From positions 62,001-126,000 of the forward strand of contig SCRT01000014.1 of the NCBI GenBank assembly GCA_004298465.1: a stretch of DNA of 64,000 nt, written 5' to 3'. The notes beneath the pieces are model-generated. The model saw only the letters and a program-made list of their open reading frames with translations, searched no databases and was not told the DNA's origin. The position numbers were made by a program, and so were the translations under genes. The DNA comes from Nevskiaceae bacterium (GTDB lineage Bacteria; Pseudomonadota; Gammaproteobacteria; Nevskiales; Nevskiaceae). Below are positions 34,221 through 41,731 of the stretch, in pieces. The stretch's first letter is position 1. Every line of letters begins with the position of its first letter.

Positions 34221-34482
34221 TGTGAGGTTGAGTCCGGTAAGCGCTCGACCACACGACAGGACTGGTAGGACGCGTGCACCACGCACCCCGATTGGCGCCC
34301 GAAACCGCATGACGGTTTACGCGCCCAAATCGTGCAAACAATCCTGCAACGTGCAGGAGCAAAGGGAAAAGCATGGGAGTTGTTCGCCATGGACTGGCGA
34401 ACACGTTGAAGCTGAAAGGAGTTTGCGACGGCAGTGTTAACATCTCGTTTCCAATCTCGTCGACCAACTCCGGCACACGATC
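34221..34482. promoter_or_regulatory. Divergent rne-rluC control region and rne 5' leader
   Basis: 262 bp between divergent rne and rluC. In related bacteria a long rne 5' UTR mediates autoregulation by RNase E, and the position and length here fit. I see no single outstanding promoter. Confidence 0.4.
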
Positions 34483-35574
34483 ATGTCCGCACGGAACAAG
34501 CAGCGCGGAACACGCACGGTACGTCAAAACCCGCGCGCCTATAGTGTGCCACAGCCGCGCACGCACGGACAGCCCTCCGGGCGCACCCGGCCGGAGGTTC
34601 CCGCCCTTGCGGCACCGCCTGCACAACGCGTCGCGGGTGTCACGCAGGAACGCGTGGACGCCGGGCACGCCGGGCAGCGGGTGGACAACTTCCTGCTGCG
34701 ACTTTTGCCGGGCGTGCCGAAATCCCATGTCTACAGCCTGCTGCGTTCTGGGCAGGTGCGGGTGGACGGTGGGCGCGTGAAGCCGGCACGGCGGCTGGCG
34801 GAGGGTGAGACGGTTCGCGTGCCGCCGGTACGGACGGCAGCACGCGATACGGCCGGCATACGCGCTCCGGACGCGCTGGTGGCACGGTTGCGCGCTGCCG
34901 TGGTTCACGAAGACGCCGACTATCTGGCGCTCGCCAAGCCCGCCGGGCTGGCGGTGCATGGCGGCAGCGGCGTGCCGTTTGGTGTCATCGAGGTCCTGCG
35001 CGGCGCGAGGCATGACGAATTCCTCGAGCTCGCACATCGGCTGGACCGCGACACCAGCGGGGTGTTGCTGTTGGCCAAGTCGCGTCCGGCTTTGTTGCGG
35101 GCCCAGCGCGCGTTTCGCGAAGGCCGGGCGACGAAGCGCTATTTCGCGCTGCTGTGCGGGCGGTTGGCGGAATCTGTGGACGTCGACGCTGCGCTGCTGA
35201 AAAACCGCCTGGCGGGGGGCGAGCGCTTCGTCGCTGTCGACGAACAGGGCAAGGCGGCGCACAGCCGTTTCGTCCCGCGCGAGCATTACCGCGACGCGAC
35301 GCTGTGCGAGGTGTTGATCTTCTCGGGGCGCACGCACCAGATCCGCGTCCACGCCCTGGCGCTCGGCCATCCGGTAGCGGGGGACCGCAAGTACGGTACG
35401 CGCGAGGAGCAGGCGCCGCTGCGTGAGGCGGGCCTCAAGCGCCTGTTCCTGCATTCCCACTATCTGGAGCTGCCGGCGGACGGCGTCTTCCCGTCGCTGC
35501 TGGTTTCCGCCCCGCTGACGGACGAACTGCGGGAATTCCTCGGCGCCCTCCAACCGACCGGAAAGCGGCGATGA
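34483..35574 (+). CDS. rluC: 23S rRNA pseudouridine synthase RluC
   Basis: 363-residue RluA-family pseudouridine synthase, expected to modify 23S rRNA positions 955, 2504 and 2580. The S4 RNA-binding domain (about 60-115, GQRVDNFLLRLLPGVPKSHV) is followed by the catalytic motif HRLDRDTSGVLLLAK with the nucleophilic Asp. RTHQIRVHALALGHPVAGD is the second family block. A basic N-terminal extension of about 45 residues precedes the S4 domain. It is divergent from rne, as in many gammaproteobacteria, and its stop overlaps the HAD gene start by four bases. Confidence 0.93.
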   Translation: MSARNKQRGTRTVRQNPRAYSVPQPRTHGQPSGRTRPEVPALAAPPAQRVAGVTQERVDAGHAGQRVDNFLLRLLPGVPKSHVYSLLRSGQVRVDGGRVKPARRLAEGETVRVPPVRTAARDTAGIRAPDALVARLRAAVVHEDADYLALAKPAGLAVHGGSGVPFGVIEVLRGARHDEFLELAHRLDRDTSGVLLLAKSRPALLRAQRAFREGRATKRYFALLCGRLAESVDVDAALLKNRLAGGERFVAVDEQGKAAHSRFVPREHYRDATLCEVLIFSGRTHQIRVHALALGHPVAGDRKYGTREEQAPLREAGLKRLFLHSHYLELPADGVFPSLLVSAPLTDELREFLGALQPTGKRR

Positions 35575-36233
35575 ACGGCGGCTGGTCGCTGCTGGCCTTC
35601 GACTGGGACGGCACGCTCGTGGATTCGGCGCCGGCCATCGTTGCCGACATGCAGCGGGCGATCGTCGATCTCGGATTGCCGACGCGGACGGATGTGCAGA
35701 TCGCCGACCTCATCGGTCTGGATATTCTCGACGGGTTGAAACGGCTGTATCCGGAACTCGAATTCGCTGCGCTGCTGAAGCGGCTGATCGCCTATCGTGC
35801 CAGCACGCCTGCGCCGGTTTCCGTGGCGCCGCTGTTTGCGGGTGCGGCGCAGGCATTGCACAAGCTGCTCGACGCGGGTTACCGCCTGGGCGTTGCCACC
35901 GGCCGCCAGCGCCGCAGCCTGGACCGGGAACTGGCCGGGCATGCGGAAGTCGCACCGCTATTCACCTGGACGCGCTGCGCCGACGAGACGCGCGCCAAGC
36001 CGCATCCGGCGATGTTGCAATCCCTGTGCACCGCCGCACAGGTTGCGCCGGACCGCGTGTTGATGGTCGGCGATACCGAATACGACATCGCCATGGCCGC
36101 CGCGGCCGGAGTCGCAGCGGTCGGGGTGGCAACGGGTAGCCACGATGACGCGCGTCTGCTGCAAGCCGGTGCGCTGGCGGTGCTGCCCTCGGTCGCCGAG
36201 CTGCCGCAGTGGTTGAGCACCGCACCAGATTGA
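35571..36233 (+). CDS. HAD-superfamily phosphatase
   Basis: 220-residue HAD subfamily IA hydrolase. Motif I is FDWDGTLVDSAPA, motif II the Thr in GVATGRQRR, motif III the Lys in RAKPHPAML, and motif IV MVGDTEYDIAMAAAAG. The helical cap lies between motifs I and II, as in phosphoglycolate phosphatase. Such a gene commonly follows rluC and may remove damaged or toxic phosphometabolites. The ATG overlaps the rluC stop (ATGA), which indicates coupling. The sppA gene often found next is absent; after 160 bp comes the convergent yceF. Confidence 0.88.
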   Translation: MNGGWSLLAFDWDGTLVDSAPAIVADMQRAIVDLGLPTRTDVQIADLIGLDILDGLKRLYPELEFAALLKRLIAYRASTPAPVSVAPLFAGAAQALHKLLDAGYRLGVATGRQRRSLDRELAGHAEVAPLFTWTRCADETRAKPHPAMLQSLCTAAQVAPDRVLMVGDTEYDIAMAAAAGVAAVGVATGSHDDARLLQAGALAVLPSVAELPQWLSTAPD

Positions 36234-36395
36234 AGCGGAACTAGCCCGGCAGTGGGGCACGGAGAAGGGTGGGGGGAGGTTCGTGATTGGCACGCGGCAG
36301 TGCGCCGGTAATTTGCCATCTAGTCTTTTGGCTGCTTCACGCGCACCGCTTGCCGCTGACGTCACCACGCGTTGACGAAAACCGTGGAGCTCTGC

Positions 36396-36983
36396 TCAAG
36401 GCACCGCTATCCCGGCGGCCGCCAGCAGTCGTCGCGTTGCGATCAGCGGCAAGCCGACGAGTGCCGTCGGGTCGGCCGTCTCGATAGCTTCGAACAGGCT
36501 GATGCCGAGGCCCTCGCACTTGAAGCTGCCGGCGCAGTCGAGCACATCCTCGGCCGCGAGGTAACGGTCGATTTCTGCTGCGCTGAGCGTGCGGAACTGC
36601 ACGAAGGTGTGGTCCATGGCGTGCAGGGCGCGGTTGGATGCTGCGTGGCGCAGACAGATGGCGGTATGGAACACGGCGCGTTGCCCAGATAGTGCGCACA
36701 GTTGGCGGCGGGCGTTGGGTAGGGTTTCCGGCTTGTCGAGGATGCGGCTGCCCAAGGCACAAACCTGGTCGCCGCCCAGCACCCAGCGCGCCGGCATGCG
36801 GGCTGCGACAGCTTTGCCCTTTTCCTCGGCAAGGCGTGCGGCCCGGGTGGCGGGGGGCTCGCCGGCAAGATGGGTTTCCTGAACGCCGGGTGCGGCGCAT
36901 TCGCAGGCCAGTTGCAGGCGGGCGAGCAGTGCCGCGCGGTAACGCGAGGTGGAGGCGAGCACCAGCGGGAGACTTCCTTCCAT
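36396..36983 (-). CDS. yceF: Maf-like nucleotide pyrophosphatase (YceF type)
   Basis: 195-residue house-cleaning nucleoside triphosphate pyrophosphatase. The N-terminal LVLASTSRYRAALL is the YceF version of the Maf signature, and the acidic region VLGGDQVCALGSRILDKP carries the catalytic Asp. AGSFKCEGLGISLF is the YceF C-terminal block. E. coli YceF prefers m7GTP. The start is either ATG 36983 or ATG 37004; I chose the one closer to the conserved strand. It is divergent from yceD, with about 40 bp between. Confidence 0.88.
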   Translation of the reverse strand: MEGSLPLVLASTSRYRAALLARLQLACECAAPGVQETHLAGEPPATRAARLAEEKGKAVAARMPARWVLGGDQVCALGSRILDKPETLPNARRQLCALSGQRAVFHTAICLRHAASNRALHAMDHTFVQFRTLSAAEIDRYLAAEDVLDCAGSFKCEGLGISLFEAIETADPTALVGLPLIATRRLLAAAGIAVP

Positions 36984-37026
36984 CAGCTTTTGACCCCATT
37001 CCAAGTCGTCCCTATGATCGCACGCC

Positions 37027-37488
37027 GTGAAAGATTCTCATGTCAACGTGCCGCGCAAGCTGCGGATCGAACAGCTTGTGCCGGGGCACTGGGCGTGCAA
37101 TGGCACAGTGGCGGTTCGTGCGCTGCCGCGGCTGGCCGGGCTGTGTACGGCAGATGTTGGCGCGGAGAACGTGGCTGTGGTGTTGCAGGCGGTGCATACG
37201 CCGGCTGGGCGAACGGGGCTCGCAGGGACGCTTTCCGGCCGGGTTCCGCTGCGCTGTGAGCGCTGCCTGGGCGTTTTCTGGTGGTCTTTTGATTTACCGA
37301 TAGCGCTGTATTTTGCGCCGGCCACGGCCACGGGGGTGGAAGCGGACGGTGACTTCGAGGCCTGTGAGGCCGAGGACGGCGAGTGGCTTGAGCTGTGGTC
37401 GCTGCTGGAAGACGAAATTCTGTTAACGATTCCCATCGCCCCACGCCACGCCGCGGGTGCCTGTCGCACGCCGGCGCTTGCGGTGTGA
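37027..37488 (+). CDS. yceD: DUF177 protein YceD
   Basis: 153-residue DUF177 family protein whose relatives affect 23S rRNA accumulation and ribosome assembly. The conserved metal-type motif is PLRCERCLGVFWWSFDLPIALYF, read here as LRCERCL. The C-terminal block ELWSLLEDEILLTIPIAPRH is followed by a single Cys where many homologues carry H-x2-C. The start is GTG at 37027. It lies 72 bp upstream of rpmF, as in nearly all proteobacteria. Confidence 0.88.
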   Translation: MKDSHVNVPRKLRIEQLVPGHWACNGTVAVRALPRLAGLCTADVGAENVAVVLQAVHTPAGRTGLAGTLSGRVPLRCERCLGVFWWSFDLPIALYFAPATATGVEADGDFEACEAEDGEWLELWSLLEDEILLTIPIAPRHAAGACRTPALAV

Positions 37489-37560
37489 CGGACAGCAGCG
37501 GGCACGATCAAGTAAACTAGCGCGCTGGTACGAGCGGCACGGCCGCATCGGAGTCTCCCA

Positions 37561-37752
37561 ATGGCTGTTCAGAAATCCAAGAAATCCCGATCCAAGCGCG
37601 GTCAGCGCCGTTCGCACGACGCGTTGGCATTGCCGTCGCTGTCGATCGACCCGACCTCTGGCGAAACGCATCTGCGCCATCACGTGACGGCCGAAGGCTA
37701 TTACCGCGGCAAGCGCGTGATCGAGCCGGCGTCGGACGCGACGGAAGCATAA
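37561..37752 (+). CDS. rpmF: 50S ribosomal protein L32
   Basis: 63-residue L32. It begins [21 protein letters not shown], here cited as its basic [13 protein letters not shown] start, and has the [18 protein letters not shown] core. The four-Cys zinc motif found in some L32 proteins is absent, as in most gammaproteobacteria. GGAG precedes the ATG by eight bases. It lies between yceD and plsX in the standard order. Confidence 0.96.
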   Translation: MAVQKSKKSRSKRGQRRSHDALALPSLSIDPTSGETHLRHHVTAEGYYRGKRVIEPASDATEA

Positions 37753-37800
37753 TTTCCGCCGCCTGATACGGCAGTGTTGAATCCGCCGGAAGCAGGCACC

Positions 37801-38847
37801 GTGCAGCAACCCGTGAAGATCGCTGTCGACGCCATGAGCGGCGACGGCGGTTTTGGCGTTGCCGTCGATGCCGCGATTCACGCCCTGGAACGCAACCCTG
37901 GGCTGTCGGTCGTCCTCGTGGGCGACGCCGCTGCACTGCAGGCGGCGCTGGCCAGTGCCGTTTCTGCGCCTGCCGTCCGTTCGCGGCTGGCCGTGCATCC
38001 GGCCAGCGAAGTCGTGACCATGGAGGATGCGCCCGCGCAGGCGCTGCGGCACAAGAAGGATTCCTCCATGCGCATCGCGGTCGATCTCGTTGCAGAGCAC
38101 GCGGCAGACGCCTGCGTTTCGGCCGGCAATACCGGTGCGCTGATGGCGACGGCGAAATTCGTGCTCAAGATGCTGCCGGGCGTCGAACGCCCGGCGATCG
38201 TCACCGCCCTCCCGGCGATTTCCGGCGCCACGCACGTGCTGGATCTGGGGGCGAACGCGGAATGTACGGCCGAGCAATTGCTCCAGTTCGCCGCGATGGG
38301 CAGTGCGCTCGTCACCGCGTTGCAAGGCATCGAGCAGCCGCGCGTGGCGCTGCTCAACATCGGCCAGGAAGCGATCAAGGGTAACGCGGTGGTGAAGCAC
38401 GCCGCCGAGCTGATCCAAGCCTCGCCGCTAAATTTTGTCGGCTACGTGGAAGGTGACAGCTTGTTCCTGCATCCGGTCGATGTCGTCGTGTGCGACGGAT
38501 TCGTCGGCAACGTCGGGCTCAAGGTCGGGGAGGGCGTCGCCCAGCTGATCGGCACCTTCATGCGCGAGGAGTTCATGCGCAGCTGGAGCTCCAGGCTTGT
38601 GGGGCTGGTGGCGCGGCACATCCTGCACCGGTTGGCGGCGCGCATCGACCCGCGTGTCTACAACGGCGCGACGCTCATCGGCCTGCGCGGAATCGTGGTC
38701 AAGAGCCACGGCAGCGCCGACGCCGTTGCTTTCGGCCATGCCATCGAGGTGGCGATGCACGAGGTCTGGCAGGCGGTTCCACAGCATATCGAGCGCCTCG
38801 TTGCGCACAGCCTGCAGGCGGCCCAGCCGGTGTCGGCAGCGGGCTGA
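37801..38847 (+). CDS. plsX: Phosphate acyltransferase PlsX
   Basis: 348-residue peripheral membrane enzyme that makes acyl-phosphate from acyl-ACP for phospholipid synthesis. KIAVDAMSGDGG at the N-terminus, SAGNTGALMATAKFVL, LDLGANAECTAEQLLQFA and VVCDGFVGNVGLKVGEG are its diagnostic segments. I favour the GTG at 37801 over a TTG at 37774, because GGAAGCAGG lies just upstream and the protein then starts close to the first conserved strand. The genes that normally follow (fabH, fabD, fabG) are absent; plsX ends 27 bp from the convergent gspF. Confidence 0.94.
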   Translation: MQQPVKIAVDAMSGDGGFGVAVDAAIHALERNPGLSVVLVGDAAALQAALASAVSAPAVRSRLAVHPASEVVTMEDAPAQALRHKKDSSMRIAVDLVAEHAADACVSAGNTGALMATAKFVLKMLPGVERPAIVTALPAISGATHVLDLGANAECTAEQLLQFAAMGSALVTALQGIEQPRVALLNIGQEAIKGNAVVKHAAELIQASPLNFVGYVEGDSLFLHPVDVVVCDGFVGNVGLKVGEGVAQLIGTFMREEFMRSWSSRLVGLVARHILHRLAARIDPRVYNGATLIGLRGIVVKSHGSADAVAFGHAIEVAMHEVWQAVPQHIERLVAHSLQAAQPVSAAG

Positions 38848-38874
38848 TGGCGGGCGCATGGCCGCCGTGGCCGC

Positions 38875-40089
38875 TTACTTGATCAGGTCGTTCAGATCGA
38901 AGATCGGCAGCAGGATGGCCAGCACGATCACCAGCACGATGCCGCCCATGGCCAGGATCAGCACTGGCTCGAACACCGCCATCAGCGCCCCGATCGTGGT
39001 TTCCAGCTCGCGTTCCTGATTCTCGGCCGCGCGGTCCAGCATTTCGTCGAGCTTGCCGGACGCCTCGCCGGCGGCGATCAGGTGCATGGTGATGGGTGGA
39101 AACAGCTTGGAGGCGGTGAGTGATTTCGCGATGCCGGCGCCTTCGCGCACCTGCGTGGCGGCGCGTTCCACGGCTTCGCGCATCGGCAGGTTGGAAATCA
39201 CCTGCAAGCCGATGCGCAGCGCATCCAGGATCGGCACGCCGCTGCCGAACAGGATGCCGAGTGTACGCATGAAGCGTGCGGTGTTCGCCCCGCGCGTGAC
39301 GCGCCCGACGATCGGTACGTGCAGTACCCAAGAGTGGAAGCTGCGACGGAATGCGTCCTGACGCAAGGCGCGGCGGAACAGGAAGAAGCCGACGACGAGC
39401 GCGGCAACCACGAAGATGCCGTCTTCCCGCAGGAACGCCGAGAACGCGATCAGGCCGCGCGTGATCGGCGGTAGCGTGGCGTGGATGCTGTCGAACACCT
39501 GCACGACTTTCGGCACCACATAAGTCATCAGCAGCGTCACTACGGAGATCGCAACGACGGTCAGGATCACCGGGTAGAACGAAGCCAGCAGAATCTTGCT
39601 CTTCATCGCCTGGCGACGTTCCACGTAGTCGGCGAGTCGTTCCAGCACGTGGTCGAGTTTGCCCGCCTGCTCGCCCGCCTCCACCGTAGCCCGGAACAGT
39701 GGCGGAAACGCACCGGGAAACTGGTTCATGGCCTGGGCCAGGGTGTTGCCTTCCGTCACGCTGGCGCGCACGCCGAGCGTGACACGCTGCACGCGCCGGG
39801 ACTCGGCCTGCTGGGCGATGGCGGTGAGGGATTCATCCAACGGCATGCCGGCGCGCGCCAGCGTTGCGAGCTGGCGCGTGAACAACGTGAGTTCAGTCGT
39901 TGACAGCCCGTTTCCGCCCAGCGACAACCCGTGCTTGTGCGCCGGTTGGTCCGCCACTTCGCGGATCGCCAGCGGCGTCAGGCCGCGCTCGCGCAGCAGT
40001 TGCCGCACCTGGCGCGGCGTATCGCCCTCGATCAGGCCCTTCGCGGATTTCCCGCGCGCGTCCAGGGCGGTGTATTCGTAGGCGGCCAT
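38875..40089 (-). CDS. gspF: Type II secretion system inner-membrane protein GspF
   Basis: 404-residue platform protein of the type II secretion machine. It has two GspF domains (about 70-195 and 270-395) and three transmembrane segments. The N-terminal block is YEYTALDARGKSAKGLIEGD, and LARAGMPLDESL and LFGSGVPILDAL mark the two repeats. It contacts GspE and GspL. It is 148 bp downstream of gspE, with a dispersed repeat in the gap, so coupling to gspE is looser than between C, D and E. It ends head-on against plsX, and gspG does not follow. Confidence 0.95.
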   Translation of the reverse strand: MAAYEYTALDARGKSAKGLIEGDTPRQVRQLLRERGLTPLAIREVADQPAHKHGLSLGGNGLSTTELTLFTRQLATLARAGMPLDESLTAIAQQAESRRVQRVTLGVRASVTEGNTLAQAMNQFPGAFPPLFRATVEAGEQAGKLDHVLERLADYVERRQAMKSKILLASFYPVILTVVAISVVTLLMTYVVPKVVQVFDSIHATLPPITRGLIAFSAFLREDGIFVVAALVVGFFLFRRALRQDAFRRSFHSWVLHVPIVGRVTRGANTARFMRTLGILFGSGVPILDALRIGLQVISNLPMREAVERAATQVREGAGIAKSLTASKLFPPITMHLIAAGEASGKLDEMLDRAAENQERELETTIGALMAVFEPVLILAMGGIVLVIVLAILLPIFDLNDLIK

Positions 40090-40237
40090 GGGTCAGCAGT
40101 GAGCGGCGGACAGGGCAGTGGCCGGTAGTCTTTCGCGGCGCCACCGAATCGAGGATGTCATGAGGAATCGACCGGTTTGCGATTCAATCGCAGCGTAAGC
40201 TTTTTCTTCTCGCCGCTTACCGCTTGCTGCTTGCCCA
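40090..40237. repeat. gspE-gspF spacer with dispersed GCTTACCGCTTGCTGCTTGCC-type repeat
   Basis: The 148-bp spacer contains, at about 40211-40235, a degenerate 7-8-bp tandem (GCCGCTTACCGCTTGCTGCT, then TGCCC). The same motif family recurs at 47.2, 47.75 and 57.05 kb. No coding signal is seen. Confidence 0.5.
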
Positions 40238-41731
40238 TCATTCCTCGATCGTCACGCGCAGCACTTCCTGCAGCGAAGTCTGGCCGCCAAGCACCTTGTC
40301 GCGGCCGGACTGGAGGATGCCGGGGCCGAGCTTGCGCGCATAGCTTTCCATGTCCTGCTCCGCGACGTTGTCGTGGATCATGGATTCCAGATGCTTGTCC
40401 ACCTCGATAAGTTCATGGATGCCAGTACGGCCCCGGAAGCCGGTATGGCGGCATTTCTCGCACCCTTGTGCGCGATAGATCGTGACCGGTGTGCCGCTGC
40501 GTGGCAGGCCGAGCTGTTCGCGCTCGATCTCGCTGGCGACGTAGCCGGCCTTGCAGTCGGCACACAGCGTGCGGACCAGGCGCTGCGCCATGATGCCGAC
40601 CAGGCTGGAGGCGACCTGGAAGCTTTCCAGGCCCATGTCGCGCAGGCGCGCGATGGCGCCAACGGCGGTGTTCGTGTGCAGGGTGGAGAACACCATGTGC
40701 CCGGTCTGGCTGGCCTGCACCGCGATCTGTGCGGTTTCGAGGTCGCGGATTTCGCCGATCATCACCACATCCGGATCCTGGCGCAGGATGGCGCGCAAGC
40801 CGCGGGCAAACGTGAGTTGCACCTTGGTGTTGACCTGGGTCTGGCCGACGCCTTCGATGTAGTACTCGATCGGGTCTTCCACCGTCATGATGTTGCGGCT
40901 GTGGTCGTTGAGTACCGACAGTGCGGAGTACAGCGTCGTGCTCTTGCCGGAGCCGGTGGGGCCGGTGACGAGCATGATGCCGTAGGGGCGGTGGATGATG
41001 CGGTCGAGCACTTCGATCTGCGCCGGATCGAGGCCGAGCTGCTGCAGGTCGAGGCGGTCCGTCTTCTTGTCCAGGATACGCAGCACGACACGTTCGTTGT
41101 TCGAGCCGGTGGGCAGCGTGGAGACGCGCACGTCGACCTTGCGGCCGCCGAAATTGCGCGAAATGCGTCCGTCCTGCGGCAGGCGCTTCTCGGCGATGTC
41201 GAGCTTGGCCATGATCTTGATGCGCGAGACGATCTTGGGCGCCAGCGCACGCGGTGGCGAGAGCATCTCGTGCATCACGCCGTCCATGCGGAAACGTACC
41301 ATGGTGCGCTTCTCGAAAGTCTCGATATGGATGTCGGAAGCGTTGTCCTTGATGGCCTGCACGAGCAGGCCGTTGATGAACTTGATGATCGGCGCGTCGT
41401 CGTCGGTTTCCAGCAGATCCTCGGCTTCGGCCAGCACCGCGGACAGGCTGTCGAGGTCACCGGCTTCCACGGTGAGCCCGTCGACGAGCTCGGCGGCACC
41501 GCCGTCACCTTCGTAGCTGCGGGCGAGCGCCGCCTCGAAGGCTTGGGGCGGCACCTTTTGGACGCGCACCGGACAACCAAGGAAACGCCGCGCTTCCGAC
41601 AGTGCCTGGATGGTGACGTCCGGCCGGCACAACAGCTCCACCGCATCGCCGTCGTCGTTGCCGATCAGCACGCCGTGCCGTTTGGCGAACGCGAAGGGCG
41701 GGCGGCGGCGGACGACTCCATCCGCTGCCAT
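40238..41731 (-). CDS. gspE: Type II secretion ATPase GspE
   Basis: 497-residue cytoplasmic ATPase that powers the pseudopilus. The N-terminal domain (to about 150) is followed by the ATPase core: Walker A VTGPTGSGKSTTLYSAL, Asp box around MTVEDPIEYY, Walker B ILRQDPDVVMIGEIRDLETA and His box STLHTNTAVGAI. The zinc site reads CADCKAGY and CEKCRHTGFRG. The ATG at 41731 overlaps the gspD stop by one base (TGATG), which fixes the start; the longer open frame overlaps gspD. It follows gspC and gspD on the minus strand. Confidence 0.96.
   Translation of the reverse strand: MAADGVVRRRPPFAFAKRHGVLIGNDDGDAVELLCRPDVTIQALSEARRFLGCPVRVQKVPPQAFEAALARSYEGDGGAAELVDGLTVEAGDLDSLSAVLAEAEDLLETDDDAPIIKFINGLLVQAIKDNASDIHIETFEKRTMVRFRMDGVMHEMLSPPRALAPKIVSRIKIMAKLDIAEKRLPQDGRISRNFGGRKVDVRVSTLPTGSNNERVVLRILDKKTDRLDLQQLGLDPAQIEVLDRIIHRPYGIMLVTGPTGSGKSTTLYSALSVLNDHSRNIMTVEDPIEYYIEGVGQTQVNTKVQLTFARGLRAILRQDPDVVMIGEIRDLETAQIAVQASQTGHMVFSTLHTNTAVGAIARLRDMGLESFQVASSLVGIMAQRLVRTLCADCKAGYVASEIEREQLGLPRSGTPVTIYRAQGCEKCRHTGFRGRTGIHELIEVDKHLESMIHDNVAEQDMESYARKLGPGILQSGRDKVLGGQTSLQEVLRVTIEE

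Noticed and set aside
36234-36395. Possible sppA remnant between the HAD gene and yceF
   Set aside because: The 162 bp are too short and show no protease sequence; only a weak repeat-like segment near 36340 is present.
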